Source: Cytophagaceae bacterium
GTDB lineage: Bacteria > Bacteroidota > Bacteroidia > Cytophagales > Spirosomataceae
NCBI GenBank assembly: GCA_947459055.1
Contig: CANHCG010000067.1
Span: forward strand, 1 to 7,988
DNA: 7,988 nt
Direction: 5' to 3'
The position numbers and the translations under genes were made by a program. The notes beneath the pieces were generated by a model. That model was not told where the DNA came from. It did not search any database and was given only the letters and a program-made list of their open reading frames with translations. This document shows, in pieces, positions 1-6,205 of the stretch. Position 1 is the first letter of the stretch; each line of letters opens with the position of its first letter.

Positions 1-287
1 AAGGCATATTCCAAACCTAAGCGAATTCTTGCTTCATCCAATCCAAGGAAATTATCTATAAATCCGGAATTTAACGCCCCGAAACGATGCGAAATCCAAA
101 AATTCAAATGTTTTTTCGCGATGGTTTCGACCGTTTGGCCATTAATTAATCGTGAGCCTTTAAATGTCGCTTGCGTATATACCTTATCCTTAGCGGCTTC
201 TTTTTCAAGCATGGCCAATAAATCATCCTGCGCCCAAAGTGGAAGGCCAATAAATACCAGTAAAAATCCGAGGACTAATTTTTTCAT
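1..287 (-). CDS. DUF5777 family outer-membrane beta-barrel protein (partial, C-terminus outside window)
   Basis: The gene starts at the ATG whose complement is at 285-287 and runs off the left edge, so only about 95 N-terminal residues are visible. The protein opens with a clear Sec signal peptide (MKKLVLGFLLVFIGLPLWA, cut before QDD). It continues with a short acidic/basic linker and the segment KHLNFWISHRFGALNSG, then FLGLDEARIRLGLEYA. This segment is characteristic of the DUF5777 beta-barrel family of Bacteroidota, whose function is unknown and which is expected in the outer membrane. It lies 8 nt downstream of the Rieske gene on the same strand, so the two are almost certainly co-transcribed. 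No strong Shine-Dalgarno sequence precedes it, as is usual in this phylum. The family call rests on recall of the motif pattern; the export signal is seen directly. Confidence 0.75.
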   Translation of the reverse strand, partial: MKKLVLGFLLVFIGLPLWAQDDLLAMLEKEAAKDKVYTQATFKGSRLINGQTVETIAKKHLNFWISHRFGALNSGFIDNFLGLDEARIRLGLEYA

Positions 288-295
288 TTCAGTGA

Positions 296-736
296 TTAGG
301 AAAAAACGCGTAATGTCGTCCCAGACAAACTGGTTTGATAGGCTGTGATGCCCTTACTGCTGATATTATTGGTTTTGGCTCCCGTCAGGCTAAAGGTTGC
401 CCCATGTGCCGGACAAGCAAATCCGCTACCTGTAAAATAGACTTGCGCTTGGCCTTCGTGTGAACAAATTTGGGTAACGGCCGCAAAACCATTTGTTGCT
501 GCAGATGTACGTGCAATCACGACTTTGTTGAGAATGATGTAATTCCCTGCCGTATTTAATTTAGAATATGCGGCATTCGATAAATCTACGGTGAAATCCA
601 CCCCTCCAGAGGGAGTTACATTAGATTCATTTTCGCATGAACTTAAAGCGGTCGTGCCACAATATACGGCTAATAAAGAAGCTCCTTTAAATCCGAGTGA
701 CTTCAAAAACTCGTTTCGTTTGATTTTACTTTCCAT
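296..736 (-). CDS. Rieske [2Fe-2S] domain lipoprotein
   Basis: This is a 146-residue exported Rieske-type iron-sulfur protein, presumably an electron carrier on the periplasmic side. The N-terminus (KRNEFLKSLGF, then a hydrophobic stretch at about 18-32) resembles a degenerate Tat signal in which the second arginine is asparagine. It ends in a lipobox-like LSSC with Cys34, so membrane anchoring as a lipoprotein is likely. The cluster ligands are C91-S-H93 and C108-P-A-H111, giving CxH-x14-CxxH. The extra cysteines that form the disulfide in cytochrome bc1 Rieske proteins (CTHLGC / CPCHGS) are replaced by Gln96 and Ala110, as in ferredoxin-type Rieske proteins. The protein is short and has no quinol-oxidase partner nearby, so it is unlikely to be a bc1 subunit. 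It is the first gene of an operon with a DUF5777 protein and has a good Bacteroidota promoter just upstream. Its electron partner is unknown. Confidence 0.88.
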   Translation of the reverse strand: MESKIKRNEFLKSLGFKGASLLAVYCGTTALSSCENESNVTPSGGVDFTVDLSNAAYSKLNTAGNYIILNKVVIARTSAATNGFAAVTQICSHEGQAQVYFTGSGFACPAHGATFSLTGAKTNNISSKGITAYQTSLSGTTLRVFS

Positions 737-763
737 TAGAGTTTATTTTTTTTAGGCTGTTTG

Positions 764-794
764 CAAAACTACATTATTAACGGGCTTTTCCAAA
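764..794 (-). promoter_or_regulatory. Bacteroidota-type promoter for the Rieske/DUF5777 operon
   Basis: Read on the minus strand, TTTG (794-791) is followed after 19 nt by TAGTTTTG (771-764). This matches the Bacteroidota primary sigma consensus TTTG / TAnnTTTG at normal spacing. Transcription would start around 757, leaving a short AT-rich leader of about 20 nt before the Rieske ATG. The match is seen in the sequence; promoter activity is inferred. Confidence 0.65.
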
Positions 795-800
795 TGAGAA

Positions 801-849
801 TTGTCATACCTATGAATAATATCTATAAACTGGTAAAATACGATGACAA
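801..849. promoter_or_regulatory. Inverted repeat TTGTCAT-N35-ATGACAA in divergent control region
   Basis: TTGTCAT (801-807) and ATGACAA (843-849) are perfect reverse complements 35 nt apart. The left arm lies 6 nt upstream of the minus-strand -33 element. The right arm lies just upstream of where the plus-strand -33 element should be. A second small dyad, TCATA-CC-TATGA (804-815), overlaps the left arm. This may be a shared operator for the Rieske operon and the DUF4956/receptor operon. A 7-bp repeat can arise by chance in AT-rich DNA. Confidence 0.3.
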
Positions 850-873
850 GTTCACTATTTGGCTCATTATGTT

Positions 874-881
874 TACATTTG
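874..881 (+). promoter_or_regulatory. Putative -7 element (TACATTTG) for the DUF4956/receptor operon
   Basis: TACATTTG matches the TAnnTTTG -7 consensus of Bacteroidota. No good -33 TTG lies at the expected distance: the position around 851-853 reads TTC, and the TTTG at 858-861 is too close. The promoter is therefore weak or activator-dependent if real. An AGGAAG Shine-Dalgarno-like sequence (892-897) follows, 10 nt before the ATG at 908, and supports that start. Confidence 0.45.
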
Positions 882-907
882 ATTTTTAGACAGGAAGAAA
901 GAACTTC

Positions 908-1504
908 ATGATTACCGATTTCATCGCTCGATACGCCCTAAACCTCTTTTTCACCTTCTTGGTGATTCGATTTATTTATTATCCCAAGTACCGCAATAAG
1001 GACTTCGTTTTTACATTTTTTCTTTTTAATTCCATCCTTTTTGTGCTTTGTTTTTTATTGGCAGAGGCGGATTTGAAATTTGGTTTTGCCTTCGGTTTAT
1101 TTGCCATGTTTTCTATGTTTCGCTACCGGACGGTCACGGTGCCAATCGGTGAAATGGGTTATTTTTTCTTGGTGGTCACGCTGGGAATTGTGAATTCGAT
1201 TGCCTCGCTGGCTAATTATGAGTTGTTGGTCATCGCAAATGTTGTCCTTGTGTTCGTGACTTTCATTTTAGGCCGTTGGTTAAATTTAACGCACGAAAAT
1301 CACCAATTTATCTGGTATGATAATTTAGAGTTAATTAAGCCTGCGCAGCGGGCGGCCTTGATAGCCGACCTGAGTGATCGGACGGGACTTCAAATTCATA
1401 AAATTCAAGTCATAAAAGTCGATTTTCAAAAAGCAGCGGCCCAAATCCAAGTTTATTATTTTTCGAAAGAAAACGAGTCCAGCGGTGCGGATCTGGAAGC
1501 TTAA
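908..1504 (+). CDS. DUF4956 domain inner-membrane protein
   Basis: This 198-residue integral membrane protein belongs to the DUF4956 family (function unknown). Hydrophobic segments are visible at about 8-25, 33-52, 57-71, 85-100 and 104-121. They contain the family's most recognisable stretch, FGLFAMFSMFRYRTVTVP (62-79), followed by GEMGYFF. A soluble C-terminal domain of about 75 residues follows; its RTGLQIHKIQVIKVDF...AQIQVYY pattern (about 158-184) is also typical of the family and probably faces the cytoplasm. In other bacteria DUF4956 genes often sit beside VTC-type polyphosphate polymerase or CotH genes. None is seen here, and the partner is instead a TonB-dependent receptor whose start overlaps this gene's last 20 nt. 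That overlap suggests translational coupling. The ATG at 908 is supported by AGGAAG 10 nt upstream. Confidence 0.85.
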   Translation: MITDFIARYALNLFFTFLVIRFIYYPKYRNKDFVFTFFLFNSILFVLCFLLAEADLKFGFAFGLFAMFSMFRYRTVTVPIGEMGYFFLVVTLGIVNSIASLANYELLVIANVVLVFVTFILGRWLNLTHENHQFIWYDNLELIKPAQRAALIADLSDRTGLQIHKIQVIKVDFQKAAAQIQVYYFSKENESSGADLEA

Positions 1505-3641
1505 TTTCCTTTTTTGGCTATGCCTATGTTCTCAGGCGATTTGGGCTCAAAAGGATAGTTCTGCTATCTTGAAAGAGGTCGTAGTGCGAGGCCAAAAATC
1601 TGAAATCATCCAAGAGCCGGGTAAAAAAATATTCCAAGTGGGGGTGAATTTGACCAACCTCGGCGGGAATCTCTACGATGTCCTTTCAAATATTCCTTCC
1701 ATTTACGTCACCAATGAAGGAGTCGTTCAATACCGAGGCAGTCAAAATTTGACGATTTACTTTGATGGGAAACCCTCCGGAATTTTAAATTCTTCCCGAG
1801 CCAACGCCCTCAGCCTTTTTCCGGCTGATATGATCGACCGCATCGAAATCATCTCAAATCCTGGCGCCAAATATTCCTCCGAAGGCAGTTCCGGTATCCT
1901 CAATATCATCTTGAAAAAAGATATCACCTCCGAAAGCCTGCGGTTCAATGCCAATGTGGGATCCCACGACAAATATGCTAGTTCCTTGTCATGGGCTCGA
2001 AATTCGAAGAAGTTTACGCATTTTTGGGACCTCAACTACAAAGAAAGTCAGCGCTACGATTACCAAAAACTTTACCGAGAAAACGGTTCTCCCTTTGGAT
2101 TGGCAAAAATCTATCAGGACGCTGACGAAACAAATCGTGATCTCAATTATTCCCTTAAATGGTCCTCCATGTACCGCATGGACAAAAATAAATCCCTTTC
2201 AGGCTACTTTTGGGGCAGATTTGCCTCGGATCACAATTCCGAAACTCGCCTAAATACGACCACCTATTTCCGAGCCATGGAACGCCTGTACCGTCGTGAG
2301 TCGGATAAACGCGGGCAGGACCTTGGATTCGACCTAAATCTCTCCTTTCAAAATACGGTCATCGGGAAAAAAGAGTCGAAAATTGATCTGCTTTGGATTT
2401 CAAACCAAGGTGACGACGGCAATGATTTTTTGCAAAACTATTATTTTCAAAATTTTCAAACCCTGAATACCAATTTTCCCACCCGGATTGAACGAAGTAG
2501 GGCAGGTTCATCCAATTATACCCTGCTCTTTCAAGGCGATTTTAAACGAAACTTCGGAAAAACGAAATTTTTAGAATATGGGTTTAAATGGAACCAACGA
2601 AAATTTGTCAACCTCTTTGATTACGAAAAATTAAAATTAGCCATCTGGGAATTAGACCTTAAACGAAGCAATAACTTCGATTATTTAGAAAATATCCAAG
2701 CACTTTACGGCAATTACTCCGCTAAAATTAAAAAAATCACCTGGGAATTAGGTTTGCGGCTCGAAGCGACCCAACTCGATATCCAAAACGGATTCACCAA
2801 ACCAAGCTACGTCAATTGGTTCCCCTCCGCCTCTTTCGTGAACGAAATTTCCAACAAAGAATCTCTTAGCTTCTCCCTTTCGACGCGGATTAGTCGGCCG
2901 AGTTATAGATCCCTAAACCCCTTTATATCCTTTGCGGATCCGATCAACCTTAACGCCGGAAATCCCAATTTACAACCCGAACGCGCCATTTTACTCGAAT
3001 TTTCGCATACCAAAGACTGGAATAACTTCAGTATGTCAAATCAATTATTTATGCGAAATATTAACGGTTTAGTAAGTCGCGTAAGAACCCAACTCGAGGG
3101 CGATACTACGTTAACACGCTTTGAAAATTTGGCCCATTCCAGATCCATCGGTTTCGAAAATATGTTACAATTCTCGCCGACAAAAGCTTGGAAAGTGCAA
3201 TTAACCAGCTCCATTTACCAAATGGATTTACAAGGTTTTTTCAATACACTAGCCATTCAAGAACAGCAATGGGCAGGTTCCGCGCGATGGAATAATCAAT
3301 TTAAATGGGCAAACGGCTGGTCAGGCCAAATTACCTATTTATTTCAATCCTCCTTATTAAGCCCCTTGGGAATCATTGCCGACTATTATACCATTGACAT
3401 GGGCATTAAAAAAGAATACATGAAGGGCCGATTAACCTTGAACGCCCGCATAAATGATTTGACAAATTCCCAAATAACCATTTACGACTCAAGGCCCTTT
3501 GGGATTGTTTCAGATTTAGAAAAGAAAAAAGAAACACGGATTTATTACCTAGGACTTTCCTATAAATTTGACGGAAAGAAAAAAATCAAAGAATTAAATC
3601 AGCGAAAAGCCATCAATGAAAAAGAGGCCGGAGAAGATTAA
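1485..3641 (+). CDS. TonB-dependent receptor / outer-membrane beta-barrel family protein
   Basis: This 718-residue outer-membrane protein probably takes up an unknown ligand with TonB energy. The start is GTG at 1485, inside the end of the DUF4956 gene. No in-frame ATG lies nearby, and GTG directly gives a good signal peptide (MRIWKLNFLFWLCLCSQAIWA, then QKDSS). A TonB-box-like LKEVVVRG (29-36) is followed by the plug domain to about residue 150: LYDVLSNIPSIYV, YRGSQNLTIYFDGKPS, DRIEIISNPGAKYSSEGSSGILNIILKK. The rest is a barrel rich in aromatic beta strands, with the receptor-like SRPSYRSLNPF and NAGNPNLQPERA segments. The last strand ends YYLGLSYKF, followed by a 23-residue charged tail. 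It lacks the carboxypeptidase-regulatory-like N-terminal domain often found in this family. No SusD-like partner is present, so it is not a standard polysaccharide-utilisation SusC. The substrate cannot be inferred. Confidence 0.88.
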   Translation: MRIWKLNFLFWLCLCSQAIWAQKDSSAILKEVVVRGQKSEIIQEPGKKIFQVGVNLTNLGGNLYDVLSNIPSIYVTNEGVVQYRGSQNLTIYFDGKPSGILNSSRANALSLFPADMIDRIEIISNPGAKYSSEGSSGILNIILKKDITSESLRFNANVGSHDKYASSLSWARNSKKFTHFWDLNYKESQRYDYQKLYRENGSPFGLAKIYQDADETNRDLNYSLKWSSMYRMDKNKSLSGYFWGRFASDHNSETRLNTTTYFRAMERLYRRESDKRGQDLGFDLNLSFQNTVIGKKESKIDLLWISNQGDDGNDFLQNYYFQNFQTLNTNFPTRIERSRAGSSNYTLLFQGDFKRNFGKTKFLEYGFKWNQRKFVNLFDYEKLKLAIWELDLKRSNNFDYLENIQALYGNYSAKIKKITWELGLRLEATQLDIQNGFTKPSYVNWFPSASFVNEISNKESLSFSLSTRISRPSYRSLNPFISFADPINLNAGNPNLQPERAILLEFSHTKDWNNFSMSNQLFMRNINGLVSRVRTQLEGDTTLTRFENLAHSRSIGFENMLQFSPTKAWKVQLTSSIYQMDLQGFFNTLAIQEQQWAGSARWNNQFKWANGWSGQITYLFQSSLLSPLGIIADYYTIDMGIKKEYMKGRLTLNARINDLTNSQITIYDSRPFGIVSDLEKKKETRIYYLGLSYKFDGKKKIKELNQRKAINEKEAGED

Positions 3642-3678
3642 GGTTGTATAACCTCCAATCAAAACCAGCCTCTTTCAA
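3618..3678. terminator. Nested hairpin between convergent genes, likely bidirectional terminator
   Basis: The outer stem pairs AAAGAGGC (3621-3628) with GCCTCTTT (3668-3675). It extends inward by GG (3630-3631) to CC (3665-3666) across one mismatch. Inside it, AGGTT (3641-3645) pairs with AACCT (3650-3654) around a GTAT loop, with GATT/AATC (3636-3639/3657-3660) continuing that stem past a bulge. On the minus strand the outer stem ends in a TTTTT run, as in an intrinsic terminator; on the plus strand the T run is only TTT. The element overlaps the receptor's last codons and stop, and lies 16 nt beyond the stop of the minus-strand dehydrogenase gene. Confidence 0.6.
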
Positions 3679-3693
3679 GATCAATAGATCGGC

Positions 3694-5109
3694 TTATTTC
3701 TTTGGCATCAAACGGAAAACCATACCAGGATTTTCAGTTCCTACGTATAGATATCCATCAGCTCCTAATTTTACATTTCGCATCCGACCAAGGTTTACCA
3801 AAACTTTCTCCTGCGAAACAACTTTATTGTCTTTAATGACACAGCGATTTAAATAGTTAAACCGTAAAGAACCAATCATCAAATTCCCCTTCCAAGCTGG
3901 ATATTTATCGCTATTCACAAAGGTTAAGCCCGATGGCGCGATGGACGGAATGAAATAAGAAATCGGTTGCTCCATGCCTTCTTTTTTCGAAATATTCGTG
4001 ATCGGCTTTCCGTCGTAATTAATCCCGTAAGAAATGACAGGCCAACCATAATTGCGGCCCGATTGAATAATATTAATCTCATCCCCACCACGTGGACCGT
4101 GTTCTGTTTCCCAAATCGCGCCTGTTGAAGGATTCAAGGTTAAGCCTTGTGGATTACGTTGGCCATAAGAAAAAATACTCGGGTGGAATTTCGCTGGATC
4201 TTTTCCTACAAATGGATTGTCTTTAGGCACTGTTCCATCGTCGTGCAAGCGGTGAATTTTCCCGTTATCATTGTCCGTAAATTGAGGAAAATCCTTCTCC
4301 ATTCCGCGCTCACCCACAGAGAAAAACAAGAATCCTTTTTTATCAAATGCGATCCGAGAACCATAATGATGGAAGGTCTTTGTGTAAGGAAGCGACTCGA
4401 AAATGTCTTGGGATTCCACCCACTGATTGTTCTTAATTTTTCCACGAACGATTCCGGTGGATGTAAGGGTTAAGCCACCTTCTTTCTTAAATTTCGAATA
4501 GGATAAATAAACCCAGCCATTTTGTTCGAATTGTGGATGCAACGCGATGTCCAATAAACCGCCTTGTCCTTTGGCCATCACTTCTGGCGTTCCTTTGATC
4601 GCTGTTTTGTTGCGTTTTTGGTCAACATGATACAAAGTTCCCGAACGATCTGAGATTAAATAATCTCGGTTTGGCAATTGCGCAAAACCCCATGGGCTAT
4701 CAAAACCGGTCGCAATCGTATCCAAACTCACAGTCATGCCTTCTGAACTAAATACATTGGAGCTCGGTTTATTCGCGAATTTGTATTGTTCCACACCGGC
4801 TAAATTTTCCACGATCAAATCCGCTAATTTTTCGATATCCTTTTTGGAAAGCGTTTCCTTCCATGTGGGCATACCCATGTCTGAATAGCCATTTGAAATA
4901 CTTGCGATTAATTCGGCCTTCGTATTTCCATGTTTCCATTTTCGATCCACAAAAGCTTCCACTTTTTCACCGTGGCAAGACGCGCAATATTGCGTGTAGA
5001 TTTTTTCTGTGGGTTCATCTACCAACGGTTTTTTTGCCGGATTTGTCCAAGAAATTAGGCTTCCAACGCCTAAGATTAAAACTTCAAATAAGAGTATTTT
5101 TTTAAACAT
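3694..5109 (-). CDS. Cytochrome c domain fused to PQQ-dependent sugar dehydrogenase (YliI/Asd-type propeller)
   Basis: This 471-residue exported enzyme likely oxidises sugars or related alcohols/aldoses in the periplasm and passes electrons to its own heme. A hydrophobic signal (4-21) starts the protein. A mono-heme cytochrome c domain follows (about 33-107), with C42-A-S-C45-H46 and a probable axial Met80 in GMP. The remaining part (about 124-471) is a glucose/sorbosone dehydrogenase-type six-bladed propeller. Its conserved signatures are GQGGLLDIALHPQF (181-194), HHYGSR (247-252, likely active-site His), GQRNPQGL (316-323, Arg318/Asn319 matching PQQ ligands of soluble glucose dehydrogenase), EHGPRGGDEIN (336-346), IAPSGLTF and GRMRNVKLGADGYLYV (441-456). 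The gene is divergent from the kelch/PSD1 operon and convergent with the receptor gene. No PQQ biosynthesis gene lies in the window. PQQ use and substrate are inferred from the family. Confidence 0.88.
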   Translation of the reverse strand: MFKKILLFEVLILGVGSLISWTNPAKKPLVDEPTEKIYTQYCASCHGEKVEAFVDRKWKHGNTKAELIASISNGYSDMGMPTWKETLSKKDIEKLADLIVENLAGVEQYKFANKPSSNVFSSEGMTVSLDTIATGFDSPWGFAQLPNRDYLISDRSGTLYHVDQKRNKTAIKGTPEVMAKGQGGLLDIALHPQFEQNGWVYLSYSKFKKEGGLTLTSTGIVRGKIKNNQWVESQDIFESLPYTKTFHHYGSRIAFDKKGFLFFSVGERGMEKDFPQFTDNDNGKIHRLHDDGTVPKDNPFVGKDPAKFHPSIFSYGQRNPQGLTLNPSTGAIWETEHGPRGGDEINIIQSGRNYGWPVISYGINYDGKPITNISKKEGMEQPISYFIPSIAPSGLTFVNSDKYPAWKGNLMIGSLRFNYLNRCVIKDNKVVSQEKVLVNLGRMRNVKLGADGYLYVGTENPGMVFRLMPKK

Positions 5110-5227
5110 GGTATGAGGGTGTCTAGTTTTGCCACGAAGCTAAAAATATTTTTTTATAATTCTGTGTTTTATAATTGGTTAACACAAAGAAGAATTTTGT
5201 ATTTTGCTTTTTCAAACCTGTTTACTC
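5110..5227. promoter_or_regulatory. Divergent control region: 24-bp dyad and 10-bp direct repeat
   Basis: This AT-rich region separates two divergent genes. It holds TGTGTT-N12-AACACA (5163-5186), a 24-bp dyad of operator size. It also holds a perfect direct repeat TTTTATAATT (5152-5161 and 5167-5176, period 15), the second copy lying within the dyad. Candidate promoters are weak. On the minus strand, TATTTTTA (5148-5141) is one base off TAnnTTTG, with no clear -33 box. On the plus strand, TTG (5175-5177) is followed after 22 nt by TATTTTG (5200-5206), one spacer base short. If that plus-strand promoter is right, the dyad overlaps its -33 element, which would fit repression or activation by a dimeric regulator. 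Confidence 0.4.
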
Positions 5228-6202
5228 ATGAAAATATATAGCGTACTAGGCTTGCTTTTGAGCCTGTCGTGCCAATTAATCGCGCAAGTTCCAACGGGCT
5301 CCTGGCTTTCGGTTAATCCAAGTAATTCAGCAGAAAAACGACATGAAAGTGGTTTTGTCGAATGTGATGGGAAATTTTATGCCTTGGGTGGGCGTGGAGT
5401 GAAGCCGGTGGAGGTGTATGATCCCAAAACAAACCGTTGGGAAAATCTTGGTATTGCCCCCATCGAATTTCACCATTTTCAAGCCATGTCTTTCCAACAT
5501 GAAATTTATATCATTGCCGCCCTTACCGGTAAATACCCACACGAACAACCCATCGATCATTTTCTAATTTTTAATCCTAAAACCAATACTTGGCGTGATG
5601 GACCTTCTTTACCCGTCGACCGTCTCCGTGGATCCGCCGGAATTTGTCATTATAAAAACAAAATTTATGTGGTTTCGGGTATTCAAGATGGACATTGGGC
5701 TGGACATGTGACCTGGTTTGATGAATATGACCCTTCCACGCGTCAATGGCGAAAATTGCCCGATGCTCCTCGTGCACGCGATCATTTCCAAGCGGCGATG
5801 ATGGGAGATAAACTTTATGTGGCCGGCGGTCGTACAAGCCATGCGGCCATTGGGAAAGTATTGGACCTTACTATCGGCGAGGTGGATGTCTATGATTTTA
5901 AAACGGGGAAATGGAGTACATTGGCCAATCCATTACCAACTCTTCGTGCCGGAACTACTTCCGTCGTTAAAAAACCCTACCTCATCGTGATGAATGGAGA
6001 AAGTACGAAACAAGTGCCTGCTCATGCGGAAGTGGAGGCATTGGATACTCGGACTGGTAATTGGCTTCGATTACCCGATTTGTTGCAAGGTCGTCACGGA
6101 ACTTCGGCGGTGTATTTGAACCATAAAATCTATGTGATGGCAGGAAGTGCGAACCGCGGCGGTGGCCCGGAATTAAATACAATGGAATGTTTAGACTGGT
6201 AA
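5228..6202 (+). CDS. Secreted kelch-repeat beta-propeller protein
   Basis: The best start is the ATG at 5228, which gives a 324-residue protein with a Sec signal peptide (MKIYSVLGLLLSLSCQLIA, cut before QVP). A TTG at 5204 would extend the frame but would add eight residues before the signal and overlaps a putative promoter box. Six kelch repeats are visible. Each has a hydrophobic strand ending in a glycine-like pair (YALGG, YIIAA, YVVSG, YVAGG, LIVMNG, YVMAG), and most are followed by a VYDPKTNRW-type strand (YDPKTNRWENL, FNPKTNTWRDG, YDPSTRQWRKL, YDFKTGKWSTL, LDTRTGNWLRL). A closed six-bladed propeller is likely. No catalytic or metal-binding residues of galactose oxidase are recognisable. 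It may be a binding or scaffold protein; a NanM-like mutarotase role is possible but unsupported. It is followed after 3 nt by the PSD1 cytochrome gene, so the two are an operon. Confidence 0.88.
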   Translation: MKIYSVLGLLLSLSCQLIAQVPTGSWLSVNPSNSAEKRHESGFVECDGKFYALGGRGVKPVEVYDPKTNRWENLGIAPIEFHHFQAMSFQHEIYIIAALTGKYPHEQPIDHFLIFNPKTNTWRDGPSLPVDRLRGSAGICHYKNKIYVVSGIQDGHWAGHVTWFDEYDPSTRQWRKLPDAPRARDHFQAAMMGDKLYVAGGRTSHAAIGKVLDLTIGEVDVYDFKTGKWSTLANPLPTLRAGTTSVVKKPYLIVMNGESTKQVPAHAEVEALDTRTGNWLRLPDLLQGRHGTSAVYLNHKIYVMAGSANRGGGPELNTMECLDW

Positions 6203-6205
6203 AAG

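Noticed and set aside
121..348. Plus-strand open frame of 75 codons at the left end
   Set aside because: It lies opposite the DUF5777 signal-peptide region and the Rieske 3' end, both of which have strong family signals; its translation resembles no protein.
1757..2035. Minus-strand open frame inside the receptor gene
   Set aside because: It lies opposite the receptor's plug and early barrel, has no recognisable domain, and is explained by codon bias of the real gene.
1485..3641. SusC of a SusCD polysaccharide-utilisation locus
   Set aside because: No SusD-like lipoprotein or glycoside hydrolase is adjacent, the protein is shorter than typical SusC proteins, and the regulatory-like N-terminal domain is missing.
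3644..3856. Plus-strand open frame just after the receptor stop
   Set aside because: It overlaps the terminator hairpin and the conserved C-terminus of the minus-strand dehydrogenase; no start signal or family match is seen.
5141..5156. A/T-run palindrome TAAAAATATTTTTTTA as a terminator
   Set aside because: It has no GC stem and sits upstream of two divergent genes, where no transcript needs to end; it is better seen as AT-rich promoter DNA.
5204..5227. Upstream TTG start for the kelch gene
   Set aside because: It would put eight extra residues in front of a complete signal peptide and overlap a putative -7 element; the ATG at 5228 is the better start.
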